This document shows, in pieces, positions 50,903 to 63,000 of a stretch of 64,000 bases of DNA. The notes under the pieces were generated by a model. The model made no database searches, had not been told where the DNA came from, and worked only from the letters and a program-made list of their open reading frames with translations. Source of the DNA: Oxyruncus cristatus. Its lineage: Eukaryota; Chordata; Aves; Passeriformes; Cotingidae. A program made the position numbers and the translations under genes. The stretch's first letter is position 1. Every line of letters begins with the position of its first letter. The stretch covers positions 635,074 to 699,073 of the forward strand of contig VXAY01007483.1 of the NCBI GenBank assembly GCA_013399855.1. Direction: 5' to 3'.

Positions 50903-53900
50903 GGAAAAAGTACCATTACTGTTGTCAGCTACAGAATTGAGGGATCAGGGGATTAAGGGGAATATTCATACTACTCAACTTCAGCACTTACCTGACATGC
51001 TCAGGTCAGGAAGACTCCACCTGACAGAGGGAGAAATTCACTGAAAGGTTCTTTCAGAGAAAAAAAATAAAGTTAAGTCCTCTAAACCACCCCCCAACCT
51101 ATTTTCTACCCAGGAACAGTGGCCTCCACATATTTGTAAGAAGTCAGGCAGTGCACATTCCCCTGTGTTTTGTCAGAATCGGAAAATTCTCCAACAATTT
51201 GAACTGATCTTAGATGGCTGCCACGGTCATACCCCCAGCCATGACTGCCATCACCTCCTTTGCATTGTCCCTGATGCTGGTGTGACCCCAGTCTGAGCCA
51301 GTTCAGGGAGCTCAACAGCTGAAAATTAACTTAAAAAACACTTCCCTTAAAAAGCCTAGATCTACACTTTTAATATTAGTGAGGGTGCTGTTTATATTAC
51401 ATTTCAGGGACATTTCAAAGATAAAACGTATGATTAGCAACAGACCAGCATATATTCTAGTAACAGCCTTGTTATTTCTCATAGAAAGGACAGAACAAGA
51501 AATAGCTCTTAGTAAACCTAAAATACTATATGCTCAAGATACCACGTACAAATGTCATGTATGTCTAAGTTAAGAAGTTAAGAAGTTAAGAACCTGTATA
51601 ATGAAGAGATGCTACAAAACCACCCATGTATGTTTAAAGGTAATTAAGTTACTCTGCACATTAAAATAAAAGGTTCTCCCCTTCTCAGCCATGTCACCCC
51701 TTGAACTCAGACCTGCGAGTGCTACACGAACTAATTCCTGCAGCATCTCTTGGAATCTCCAGGGCTGTGACGTTTCAAAGACCACATCTGTAAAGGAATT
51801 GGAAAGTTTTACTTTACTGCGTGGGCAGATGTAACTCCAGACAGCCCAACTTCTTTGGGAACAGACCTTTCATGGAGTTACATTTCTGTTCTGCATGAGC
51901 TGAATGGATGGTGAAGGGCTGTCTTGGAGGCACGTGGAGCGAAGAGTCTTTATTCACTAGAAAATACTCACTTGATAGTCAGAAATAGAAACCAAATCTC
52001 ACCAATTACTTGCTTTCCAGCTGTAATAACTGTAAGTAGACTAATCCAATGCCACGCTATAGCTGCTAACAGTTCTTCCTTTAGTTCACACAAAAGTCTT
52101 CTTGTGCTGAATTTAAAAGATTTGAAGCAAATGAAAGATGGAGCCAAGCACTGACAAAAAAACAAACTACTGAAAAACTGATCCATGAGCAGTATTCAGT
52201 CTCTAGTTCTGACACTGACAGTAAAATAGTAAGCATCAATTTAAACTTAATCATAATGCACATGCATAACGAATGTATATTAAAGATGCAAAAGTTACCT
52301 TAGCTCTGGCATTTTATAATCTCTGCACACATCTTGTAAAAATTATCCTACTTATAAAACTTCAAGAAAACACAATTTTGAAAATGCCAACAAATCATCA
52401 ATTTGTTCCTTAAAAAGTATTTAAACACATATTACGTATGTACATACACGGAGGGAGGAAGAAAGGTCTATTTCTTTAATGAACCCAGCATGAACAAGAT
52501 TTTGCTCCACGAGGAGTCTAATTGCCTCTAGTCAGCCCACAGATTCATTACAGTAAAAAGGTCCCAGTGAACCAAATAACTAGTCCATTCAGAATGTGAT
52601 GCTCAGGTAAAGCTGTACAGAAAGTTCATAAATGCACGAAAACCTTGTGTTTGAATCAAGAAAATGTTCCAGGCTTATACATCTGCAGTGGAACAGTAAG
52701 ACCATAAAAAAGTCTCTCTGAGCCATACAAAAGCCCAAGCCCTTCACTTAACAGCTTCCTAATAATCCACTTTAGGATTCATTTATTAATATTTCTACGA
52801 TTTGTTTTAATCAATCATTAAAATATCAGACAATATTTGCCTCTGTTATCCAAAACACATGACTGCGCAGAGAGATGACAGAACCTTCCAGAACAACCTT
52901 TCAAGGACTATGAGCCGTGGACACAGATTTGCCTTCTGTTCCTCTTCAGTGATGCAAAAGCCACACAGCTCAACTGCCACAGCCTCTCTTTCCATACCCA
53001 GGTTGTTCCAAGTCTAAGGACCTCCTGGTAAAGCATGGAAGCAGCGCTGATAACCACGTCTCACGGCCTCCCTTCCCCTCTAACAGCACCTTCACAGTGC
53101 ACTCTCCAGAAACCTCTCAAACACTGCACTTAAGATGCTCATAGATAAATACTCACATCTCTTTGAATTTGCTTTGAGAAGTCTCGAGAACACGTGATCT
53201 TCCAGCAAAACAGAAACATATCAAGCAAAACCAAGAGTTACCACAGTAAAGACACTTAGAAGTCGCATGATCTGGCCACAGAAAACTCCAGCTCTCCGTT
53301 GCTATTTAGACTAGGCTTGTCTCTGCTCTGCCAAATCAATTTGATAATTAATATAATTATATACACAAGAAAAATCCCCTGCTTAAAAACTAACACAAAA
53401 TGCTCATCTAAAGAAAGGAAACACAAGAGGTGAATCCAATACAAAATAGTAAGTTTCCTATAAACAGTAACAGAAGCCTTTGGAATGAGAAATACTTCAT
53501 TCTAAATTTAATTCAGAACACTTTTCACTTCCCAATAAGTATTGCCCTCACATTTCACCATCTCTCCATCTCTTCCAACAACCAAATACTATGTGCAAGT
53601 TCTTTATCATCTCTGCACCTAATGCAGTTTGAAATTTGCTTGAAAATGCTTCTTACACTCAGCATATTTATAATACACCAGACCAAATATTTGAATTAAA
53701 AAAGTTGGGCCCTGGAAACATTTTCATCTATTTACCATGACATGGCTTCTGTCAAAGCCGTTGGTATCAATACCACCTTAAAGGTATATTCAGGTATATG
53801 TAGAATTCTGAATTACAGATTTGATTAAGCAGCATAAAGAGATTACACTTCCATTGCTGTTATGCTAAGAAAAATCAGACAAGCTTCTCTTTCTTAATAT

Positions 53901-56900
53901 TTAAAGATACCAGGCTCCAGCTGGAGAAGCTTAAAGCTTTGCACTGCTTTTATCTATTTTAAAATCTTTCTGAACAACAGCCATCAACCCAGAGAAATAT
54001 ATTTTCTAAGTACTCTTCCATTCCTCAACAAAAGACACGGACTGGGAAGGCACTTAAATCCATTAAGATGCATGTAGAGTAGCCTCTAGCAACTTCCAAC
54101 CTATTTAAATAAGTAGACTTTTTCTATTTCCATACAAATATTCCAGTAGTTTAGTAAACATTTTGTAGCTCAGTAGGCATCAGTGTTTGTTAATCTCATA
54201 CATAAAGCATAAATTCCAACCCTGCAAGGGCTCTATGTGCTCTCAGGACTCTGCCCGGGCATGCAGACCACGGGCCAGACGTCTCTGTGGGATGATGATG
54301 TTCCTGCAAGTACAGGAGTCAGTTACTGTGTCCAAATGATTCACTTGTACCATCACCTCGCAAAGCCTAATTTGATAATTGTAGTGATTATCAATTAGCA
54401 TCTCATCACTATTTGATGACACGCGATGACTTGAGGCTAACTAGCATCTCAAACTCAAATTTAACCAAAATGCCATGAAAAGAGGGCTGATGGCAGAGGC
54501 CAGGAGGCATAAAGAGCTGGGTAAACAAAGGGATGTGCAACGGTTTTGAGACTCTTACTGGTTCATTCTCCTGAGAAGCCTCAGTTCAGAGGTGGGGCAG
54601 TGCAGGGAGTCGGGTGGGACACACCCTCGGTCTGAGGGGCCAGCACAGGTCTGGGAGCGCCATTCCCAGCTGTGCACACGGAACAGGCCACAACCTTTGT
54701 CATCTCTACATCTCTTCCACCCAGGAAGTCACTCCCACAGTGAGAAGGTCTGCACTAACAATCCCAAGGTTTGAAGAGAATCCTTTATTACTCACGACAA
54801 CAAACCACTCTGACTTTCGTACTAATTAAATTCGCTTGGGAAAGGAAAAAGAAATCAAATAAATTTTTATATTGAATTATGTAACACAACTACAGAGGAC
54901 AGAAGAGCTGAAGAGCTAAGTACGAAATTAATTTTACAAGTGGTTTTACTTACAGTTCGCCTCTAGATCAGCTTTCACTTGCATGACCATTGAAGTTTAG
55001 AGAATACTCAACCAACCTGTTGCAGTTGAAACTCTTTTCTTCCATTCACCTTACAGGAGAAGACACTTAATCTCAACCAATCTATCTAATCTGCTTCATA
55101 TGAACTGAGAACCTGCATTTCAGTACGCCTGAAATATTTCTTACTTCTTTAATGCTGAAATAGTTATTTTAGAAACATTAGCTGGTTATAGCACAGTAAT
55201 ATCATTCATTCAAAATAGCCATGGCCCATATATTTAGAATGTTCATTTTTTTATCATATAAAAAGACTGAAGTCATGTAATTCTCTCATGCATATGACCA
55301 CATCATTCCATTAGAAACTTCTGTGGCTAAATTTCCATTTTCATGAAGGACTTCTATAAAAACTGTCATCTTCTCTCTAAAGTAAATTTTTGCATAAAAA
55401 TGATGAATGTCTTAGAACCCATTAGAATTCAGAGTGCTAGAAGAATCATAAGTTATAAATTAAAACAAATTTTGTGAAACCAAATAGAAGCACTCTGCAT
55501 CAAGACTTCCATGGTGGCTTATACGTGAAAGAATTCTTGAGAGGACTAACTGTAATTTGTATCTTCTGCATCACATAAAAATTAAAATTGTTTTGTCTTT
55601 CACTGTTCATGTCTTCTAAACTCCATACTTTTATCTGCACCAATATTTCTCAGAAATAATGTATCTTATTCTGTTCACTTCCCCTCCCCCTCTTAAATAC
55701 TGAAGGGTAAAATTAAGGTGGCGTTAGGACTTTTCTTTAGGATAGTTTGTAAACACTACATACCTCCCTGAGATAAACAGTACCTGAAATTGATAGTACT
55801 GCAAATGCTGAGTAATCTGGAAGATGCAATTGAAAAATTATTCTATACTATGTGCTAAACAAAAGTTTCTGTTCATTTTTTAACTCAGTAAGATGACTAG
55901 TTTACTACTAAACCATACAAAACTGGCATCTGTTTTCTGAATCACTGGGACTTAAAACTCTCTTTTATTAATTTTTTTTTTTTCACTTTTAATGTAAACA
56001 GCAAGAATCATCACCATTTACCTTCAAAAATGAAGCATCATTTTGGCATCTATCAACAACAACTACCAAAAGAAAAACACAGAAAGTGACGTGAATCTAA
56101 AATTGCGGAGATAATTATGTCAGGTATGGCTTGTTTCAGGATAACAATACTCTGTCAGGGCTTGCAGGCCTCAGCAGAGGTAATTTGGGAATAGCAATGA
56201 CAGCATAAACAAAGCACTGAGAGAGGTTTATGAGGGTGGAGTCCATATAAAACACTGGATTAAATCTCTTCTGTATCCTGCGGCTCCAAACTTTGAGAGG
56301 ATGCAGCAGTAAACCCTGAGCACACAAACTACAGCAGACTTGGCTTACGAGCCCTCTTCCTCCACACACGAGCCCCATCCAGTTATTAAAACTGAATGCA
56401 CCGTTGTTCCCTATGAACTACTTGAAAACAAAGAACTAAAACACAAAGCCCATTCCCCTTCATGGAGTAGGAACTTCCGCTTTTAATAACCAACTCCTCT
56501 GGTCCCACACGACACAGCCCCGCATTGTCCAGCACACACCACTTCAGCCAGACAATGCTCCCAGCAATAAAACTCAGCCCAGCAAAGAAAGTGAAAGCTG
56601 CGTTTGTTCAGCGTGTTATTTGGCGCAGCCAACTGTAATGCTTCTGCCTGCCACTTATTGTTTACTCTCTCAAAGGATTATTAAGAATGAGGCTACATTT
56701 TGGCAATTTTTTTTTTTTGAGAAGGGAATTTACATGCAAAGTGACTGACACTTGATATTTAGAGTCTATTGGTCGACTCGACCCTTCGTTTACAAGTGAC
56801 TCATTTGACTGCAAGGATCTCTGATGTGGAAATGCTCAGATACGAATCAATTGCAGTTTTTGTCTCGGGTAAATGTTACTTGGCAATCCAGAAGAAATGA

Positions 56901-57039
56901 ACAGTGCCGAGACCGAGGTTCACATAGAATACTGCTCATATGTTTAAAGAATTCCTTTTACATGCCCGATTTAGTTCTAGTCGGAGGATTTATGACTCCC
57001 CTTCTCCTAATAACTTATCTCGGTGCACAGTGTTTTTAA

Positions 57040-57075
57040 ACACACACACACACAGACACACACACACAGACACAA
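57040..57075. repeat. (AC)n microsatellite with CAGA interruptions
   Basis: About 16 AC units interrupted twice by 'cagaca'. It lies about 360 bases inside the proposed first intron. Confidence 0.9.
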
Positions 57076-57431
57076 CCAGCAGTTAACTCTTTCGCTGCCT
57101 GAAAGAACAGTACGGATGTGTTTAAGTAAATAATAAAAGCAGGTTTGGTGCCGATGGGGCTTTCGATTCTCTGTGGGCGGTTGGGAGAGGGGAAGGATAG
57201 GATGAGAAAGGGAGAGAAACATGTAGGTACAGTTTGCAAATGCCTGTTCCATAAAGAAACGATTGTGTGTAAGAAAAGACCATTCCTACATGAAATCAGC
57301 TCAGTGCGAATTCTGCAGTCTACCTCTGATAAGGATAAAAGTCAAAGGGTTTCTCTGTACCCGAGCGAGAATCCCTTCCTCTTAGAAGGCAGATGCAGCA
57401 TTTCTATAAACAAAAATGTCTCTAGCCCTAC

Positions 57432-57525
57432 CTTGTGCCAGTGCTTGCAACATGTGGAGCTGAAGCAACAGAAACGCCCACCATCCCCGACAGAAGATGG
57501 AACAGAAGTTTAACTTTATCATCAT
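57432..57525 (-). CDS. signal-peptide first coding exon of an unrecognised secreted or membrane protein (partial)
   Basis: Reading down the minus strand from ATG at 57,525 gives 31 codons plus one base, ending at a 5' splice site (CAAG|GTAGGG) at 57,432/57,431. The peptide has a short n-region with K4 and R13, a hydrophobic core from W15 (WWAFLLLQLHMLQ) and a classic small-residue cleavage site, A28-L29-A30, before Q31. The donor thus falls one codon after the predicted cleavage point. This exon-intron layout and phase 1 are common in secreted proteins and type I receptors. Two tandem ATGs are present; the first has G at -3 and is preferred, and starting at the second would shorten the peptide by one residue. 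The frame stays open upstream to 57,909, but that part is taken as untranslated leader. The exon sits at the edge of a CpG island. The rest of the gene would lie to the left, after a long first intron. I do not recognise the protein, and a chance hydrophobic frame remains possible. Confidence 0.5.
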
Positions 57526-57599
57526 TCCGCCTCGCCTGCTATTCCTTCGGGCAATAATTTCGCGATCCACCTTTCTTTCAACCGCTATTGCCTCACTGA

Positions 57600-60060
57600 T
57601 CCCCATCGGATCCTGCTGCCCGCCACTCCCGACAGCGCTTTGGTCATTGCTCATTCCGCACCGCCGGGCCGGGCTCCCCGGGGTGGGTCGGGAGCCTCTG
57701 CCCCGCAGTTCGGGGGGAAGCGAAGCCCCCGCTTCCCAGGAACGGCGGGCTCTTTGATTTGTGCTCACTCCGCCTGCAAGCCGAGAGCTGCACTCCGTGT
57801 GCCTCCCGCTATGACAGTCGCCACCTAAGTCAATGTTTCTCGTGGAGGTATTGATTGCACCAAAACAACCAGTCAGAAATGTGAAACACATGTTTCTCTG
57901 CACTGTCACATCCGATGCTTTCAGCAGAGAGGGAGTAAGTTTATAGGCGTCAGTATTTCACTAAATCCGGATCCTTCAGCACATCGCAAACAGGAACAGG
58001 GAAAGACTGATCCATCGTGGCCACCAGCAGACAATCCATCGAGAACCTTTCATACCGCAACGCTGATGGAAACTGTTACCCCCGTGATTTTTATGAAGCG
58101 TGGTGAGTTTTCCAGCATGTGTCCCATTCTCCTGTAAAAACCCTCCAATGGAAGTGTTAAATTCTCGCAGAAGGAAAAAAAAATAAAAAAAGCGTCAAGG
58201 AAAAAAAAAAAACTAATTGAAAGTATCTCGTTATTCCTTGCGCTGAGGATTTATTTCAGACAATTTGAAGATTAGCCATGCAGACAGAGTAGTCTCCAGA
58301 TATCCCCGCAAAGCTCTGCATAGTTTATATTAATCCGATTTTCCTTGGGATACAAATCTCTACCGTCAATAGAAGGGTTTGAAGGGTCCTCGAGCAGGTA
58401 AATTGAGCAGCTCTGGCTGTGATTCCAGCTCGCCGTGCAGTCAGTCAGCCACAGGCCAGTACTGCCGGTGTCACTTGAACTCTCACGTTCAGCCGGAGGT
58501 AGGGAAAACCTCAGTTGATCCCGGCTCCCTCCTCGGGATCGGCTAGTGCCGATCTCTTCCTCGCAGGGAGACCGCGACAAAAATCACCTCTTAACGTGGA
58601 AAAGCGCTTTTTTTTCCAGGCCGGTTGTGGACGCAGCAAGGAAACAAACGCTCAGCTGGACAGTGTCCGGGGCGAAGTGGGGGAGCGAAAATCTCCCGAA
58701 ACAAACAGCAACAAGGTGAAATCCTTCCAAGCTCTGCTGAGCCCTCCGTGCTGATGCAGCCCAGGGATCCTGGTTCTTCCTCCGAGCGTCTCTCGCTCAC
58801 AGACGCTGTAAACACAAGGGGGAAAGCGCGATCACAACAGCGGCAGCGGCGGCAATAAAACCCGGCCAAAAANNNNNNNNNNNNNNNNNNNNNNNNNNNN
58901 NNNNNNNNNNNNNNNNNNNNNNNNNNNNNNNNNNNNNNNNNNNNNNNNNNNNNNNNNNNNNNNNNNNNNNNNNNNNNNNNNNNNNNNNNNNNNNNNNNNN
59001 NNNNNNNNNNNNNNNNNNNNNNNNNNNNNNNNNNNNNNNNNNNNNNNNNNNNNNNNNNNNNNNNNNNNNNNNNNNNNNNNNNNNNNNNNNNNNNNNNNNN
59101 NNNNNNNNNNNNNNNNNNNNNNNNNNNNNNNNNNNNNNNNNNNNNNNNNNNNNNNNNNNNNNNNNNNNNNNNNNNNNNNNNNNNNNNNNNNNNNNNNNNN
59201 NNNNNNNNNNNNNNNNNNNNNNNNNNNNNNNNNNNNNNNNNNNNNNNNNNNNNNNNNNNNNNNNNNNNNNNNNNNNNNNNNNNNNNNNNNNNNNNNNNNN
59301 NNNNNNNNNNNNNNNNNNNNNNNNNNNNNNNNNNNNNNNNNNNNNNNNNNNNNNNNNNNNNNNNNNNNNNNNNNNNNNNNNNNNNNNNNNNNNNNNNNNN
59401 NNNNNNNNNNNNNNNNNNNNNNNNNNNNNNNNNNNNNNNNNNNNNNNNNNNNNNNNNNNNNNNNNNNNNNNNNNNNNNNNNNNNNNNNNNNNNNNNNNNN
59501 NNNNNNNNNNNNNNNNNNNNNNNNNNNNNNNNNNNNNNNNNNNNNNNNNNNNNNNNNNNNNNNNNNNNNNNNNNNNNNNNNNNNNNNNNNNNNNNNNNNN
59601 NNNNNNNNNNNNNNNNNNNNNNNNNNNNNNNNNNNNNNNNNNNNNNNNNNNNNNNNNNNNNNNNNNNNNNNNNNNNNNNNNNNNNNNNNNNNNNNNNNNN
59701 NNNNNNNNNNNNNNNNNNNNNNNNNNNNNNNNNNNNNNNNNNNNNNNNNNNNNNNNNNNNNNNNNNNNNNNNNNNNNNNNNNNNNNNNNNNNNNNNNNNN
59801 NNNNNNNNNNNNNNNNNNNNNNNNNNNNNNNNNNNNNNNNNNNNNNNNNGCCGCCGCCTCCTCCCGGGCGAGCCCCGCGGCGCCGCTTCCCGCCCGCACG
59901 ACGGGCGAGGAGCAGGAATGTGGTGACAGAGCCAGGGGAGCCCCGAGGGGCGAGTGAACGCCGTCCCTGCGCGCTGTGCTGAGCGGGGTTCAGCCCGCGG
60001 GGCTGTGCCCCCGCTTGTGCCCCTCGAGGGGAGCGGGGGCTGGAGGTTGGCAGAGCCGAA
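57600..60060. promoter_or_regulatory. large CpG island, presumed promoter, broken by an assembly gap
   Basis: CpG-rich DNA appears at 57,640-57,800, again at about 58,440-58,870, and is densest right of the gap at 59,850-60,030. On the minus strand it lies directly upstream of the signal-peptide exon, so it should hold that gene's start site and leader. GC-rich promoters are often lost in bird assemblies, which may explain why the gap falls here. The strand skew of the flanks suggests it may drive transcription in both directions. No TATA box was identified with confidence. Confidence 0.65.
58873..59849. other. assembly gap (977 N)
   Basis: A run of N flanked by GC-rich sequence on both sides. 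Any open frame spanning it is an artefact. The missing bases may contain the core promoter or non-coding first exon(s). The N count may not be the true length. Confidence 1.
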
Positions 60061-63000
60061 GGTGGAGGTTTGGCAGTGGGTCCCGCTCCTTCTGCCTTTC
60101 TGCCAGGTGTGTGATCGAGCTGTGCAGCAAACACAGTACGTTATCACACCAAATACAAGGTCATTTTTTCCCATCATTAGCAGCTGAGTGTCGGACTGAG
60201 ATGTGTTATCCAATAAAGCACCTTTTCCCTCCAGCCTTTGTTATTTTATAGCGTAAAAAAAGGGAAAATGTATTCACTGTTTGCACCCCAACACATGCGA
60301 ACGGCGTTCCCTGGTTCCCTGGCAGTGTCTCCCGTGCCCGGACACTCGCCCCTCACCTTCCCTATCTGAGCCATGGCATCCATCAGCATACAAAGCTGCC
60401 GGGCAGCTTTTCCTCCTGACCCTCCCTTTGTATCTCCCAGGTACATCTTGTCTGCCAGATTCCCACCTACGCCAGTCCCTGCTGCTTCCAGTATCCAACA
60501 GGTTATTAAGTTTTATTACATCCATTTTCTGCCCACCCTTCATCCCTGTGTGTGCCAGCTCGTTCCTGTGTTCAAGAAGTTGCTGGACTTAAATCCTTCT
60601 CCTGTTCTGGCACCTTTTCCTGGTAACTAAGGGATATGAGCTGTATTATTCACCAGCCGTCTCTTCCTTGTGGTAAATAGAGTGCAAGCAGCGATTCTGT
60701 TGAGCCTCTCACGTCACACTTTCCTTTTTTTGTGCACAGACCACATGAATAATTATCTACACATATCAGGACCCAGCGTTTATGATTTTCCCTTCAATGC
60801 GTCCGTTTTGAGAACAATGCAAAATGAACCCAGATTGTTTTCAGCTGTGTTCAGGACTGACCTCAAGGAAGTAACAATCTGTTTGTCGCTCCCATTGCGC
60901 CATTAAAAGTCGTTAATTTACTGCAGCATGAAGAAACCAGTAATTTTGGGTGGGACTGATTTGCCTTAACTGAAAACGGAAAATATTTTTAATTATGTGT
61001 TGGGTGGTTGTTGTTTTTTAAGGACTGTTAACAAAGGAGCATAGGGCTGCCCATGGAAATTTTAGATTTCAAATTCAGTTTGATATCTAAGAAGTTCCTT
61101 GGTGCTTTCTTGTAAGTTCTAAGGGAGGCAGTTTGCAGTGGTTATATTATGGTCTGAAGTCTGCTGAAAGAGTCATTGTCAAACTGTTAAAACCAAGATG
61201 CTACAAAGGAGAAATACTAATTTCTGTAACCTTGTTTAATTTTAGTGGAAGTTTGTTTCATCTTGGAATTAATACATTTTCCTTGTAGCACTTTAAATCT
61301 GTTCAATGTACAAACGTTAGAATAGGGAGGTAACCCATTTTCAGCATTCAGGCCTTGCTTTTGAAATTACTTCAATATGGTAGTGTTGTTTATATGGTTA
61401 TATAAATATGGTAGTGTTTTGCCAGCTCCACAGTTTGGGTGAAATGTTTGCAGTTTGTTATTTCCCTGTTTTGAACAATAAGCATGTCCCTTTGACATGT
61501 CTTAGAAGACAACATTCATGGTTGGGGTTTTTTGTATTTACCTCGATTACAATAAATGTACTTAATATTGCTCACCAGAGATAAATTATCTGAAATCTTA
61601 TTATTTAGGTTAGTAAAAGCATTTTACCATTTTACTGCTGATTCTCCCTTGTGCATGCATGTAACAAGTGAGGAACTAAACCGTTAAACACATAGCAGGA
61701 ATACTACAGGAGAACAGCTCTCCTACCTAGAAAAACAGGAAACAAATCTAATGGTGGTAAAGACAGAAAAAATAGAAGGTGAGGAGTTTTCAGGAATTTT
61801 AAAAGTAAGTAAAAGAACAAACAAAGCAATGTAGTTAGTTTCATTTAAAGGTGGAGAAAAGCAGGTTAAAAAGTTTTTTTCAATGACTGTTGTATTTTGA
61901 AATGAGATGTAAATGCAGTGAGATAATGACACAAAAGAGAACGGAATAAATAGAAAGTCCCTGTACTCAAGACAGGCCGCTGAATGAAAGGCAGCCTTCT
62001 AGCCAAGAAAATGTAATCATGGATCTATTTCCACGGGAAAATCTAACCCATGTTGTCTTTTACAAGACTTTATGTCTTCTAGGGTACCCCTTATTGACTC
62101 TCTAACATTTGGAATTAGCTAAACTCCTATAGGCAGAGCATTTTCATGTACAAACAATTTCATATGCTTGTTTTCTGAGAGAGAGAGATGCAGCAGGTTG
62201 TTTGGATCTAAGTGTTCCTTTGGTTGCAGTCATTGATGGGTAGCACCCAACTGGGGTGTAGATTACACCAAATGTGACAGCCAGATAATTGTTGTTGTTT
62301 GCTTGTCTGTTTTGAACAAAAAACTCTTACCAAAACCTTTGAAAATTAAATGGAGAGAGTTATGAACACCATAACAGGCAAAATCATAATATATACAATA
62401 TATAAGACAAAAGTTAATATTCTAAGAAGGTCTTCATCACAGGCAATGTAGAACAATTAATACTTTTAATTATTTGGATAGAAGGTATAGGTCTTGTCAG
62501 GACCCTGAAAACAGTCTCATGGTTTGTTCCTACACTTCCATTTTTCTTCACTCAAAGGCTTAAAGTGCAGAACTCATCCCAGGCTATTTTATTGACTCAG
62601 GGCTGTCCCAGGAGGGTTTTATATTGCCTTTCACTTTCTCCCAGGAGGGACAGTGCTTTAGAAAGCAATGACTATGTGAGTAGAAAGTAACTTACTTTCA
62701 AGTGGGACTGGTTTTCAGCATACTAAATAAACTATTGGGTGGGGGCTGAAATCCTCCCTAACGAGGGGATATTCCCAAGGGACACTGGGCAGCTGCTTCG
62801 CTTTTATCGTGTAAAGATGCTTCTACGTCAATAATAAACGTTGGAAGAGAAGGAAAAAACTATCCCATTACATAGCTGGGAGTCACAGGGGAGACATTAG
62901 ATGATGACTTCACCACAGTTCTGGAAGTATCTTCTGCGGGAAACACTGTTGCAAGAGCAAGAATAACTCCCATTAAATTTTACGGGGCTTAAATAACTTA

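Larger units (their letters stand above)
46736..57431. other. AT-rich non-coding sequence
   Basis: No gene is recognised. It includes a long poly-pyrimidine tract at 50.8 kb, a stretch at about 47.48-47.58 kb with homeodomain-like TAAT cores, and a GC-richer patch at about 54.48-54.74 kb without a recognisable repeat. Immediately below 57,432 this would be the first intron of the proposed minus-strand gene. Confidence 0.55.

Noticed and set aside
57040..57252. Minus-strand frames of 67-81 codons containing repeated Cys-Val
   Set aside because: The Cys-Val repeat is simply the (AC)n microsatellite read as protein.
57526..57909. Upstream extension of the signal-peptide frame to an ATG at 57,909 (175 codons in all)
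   Set aside because: It would bury the signal peptide in mid-protein, and the extension is GC-rich with no recognisable domain. The ATG at 57,525 has a reasonable context and gives a normal leader.
58591..60213. 540-, 445- and 355-codon minus-strand frames across the gap
   Set aside because: Most of their length is N; they are artefacts of reading through the assembly gap, with only short GC-rich ends of real sequence.
60281..60630. Overlapping 103- and 85-codon + strand frames right of the CpG island
   Set aside because: Two frames are open over the same bases, rich in proline, serine and leucine, with no domain or convincing splice sites. They may be transcribed leader but are not supported as coding.
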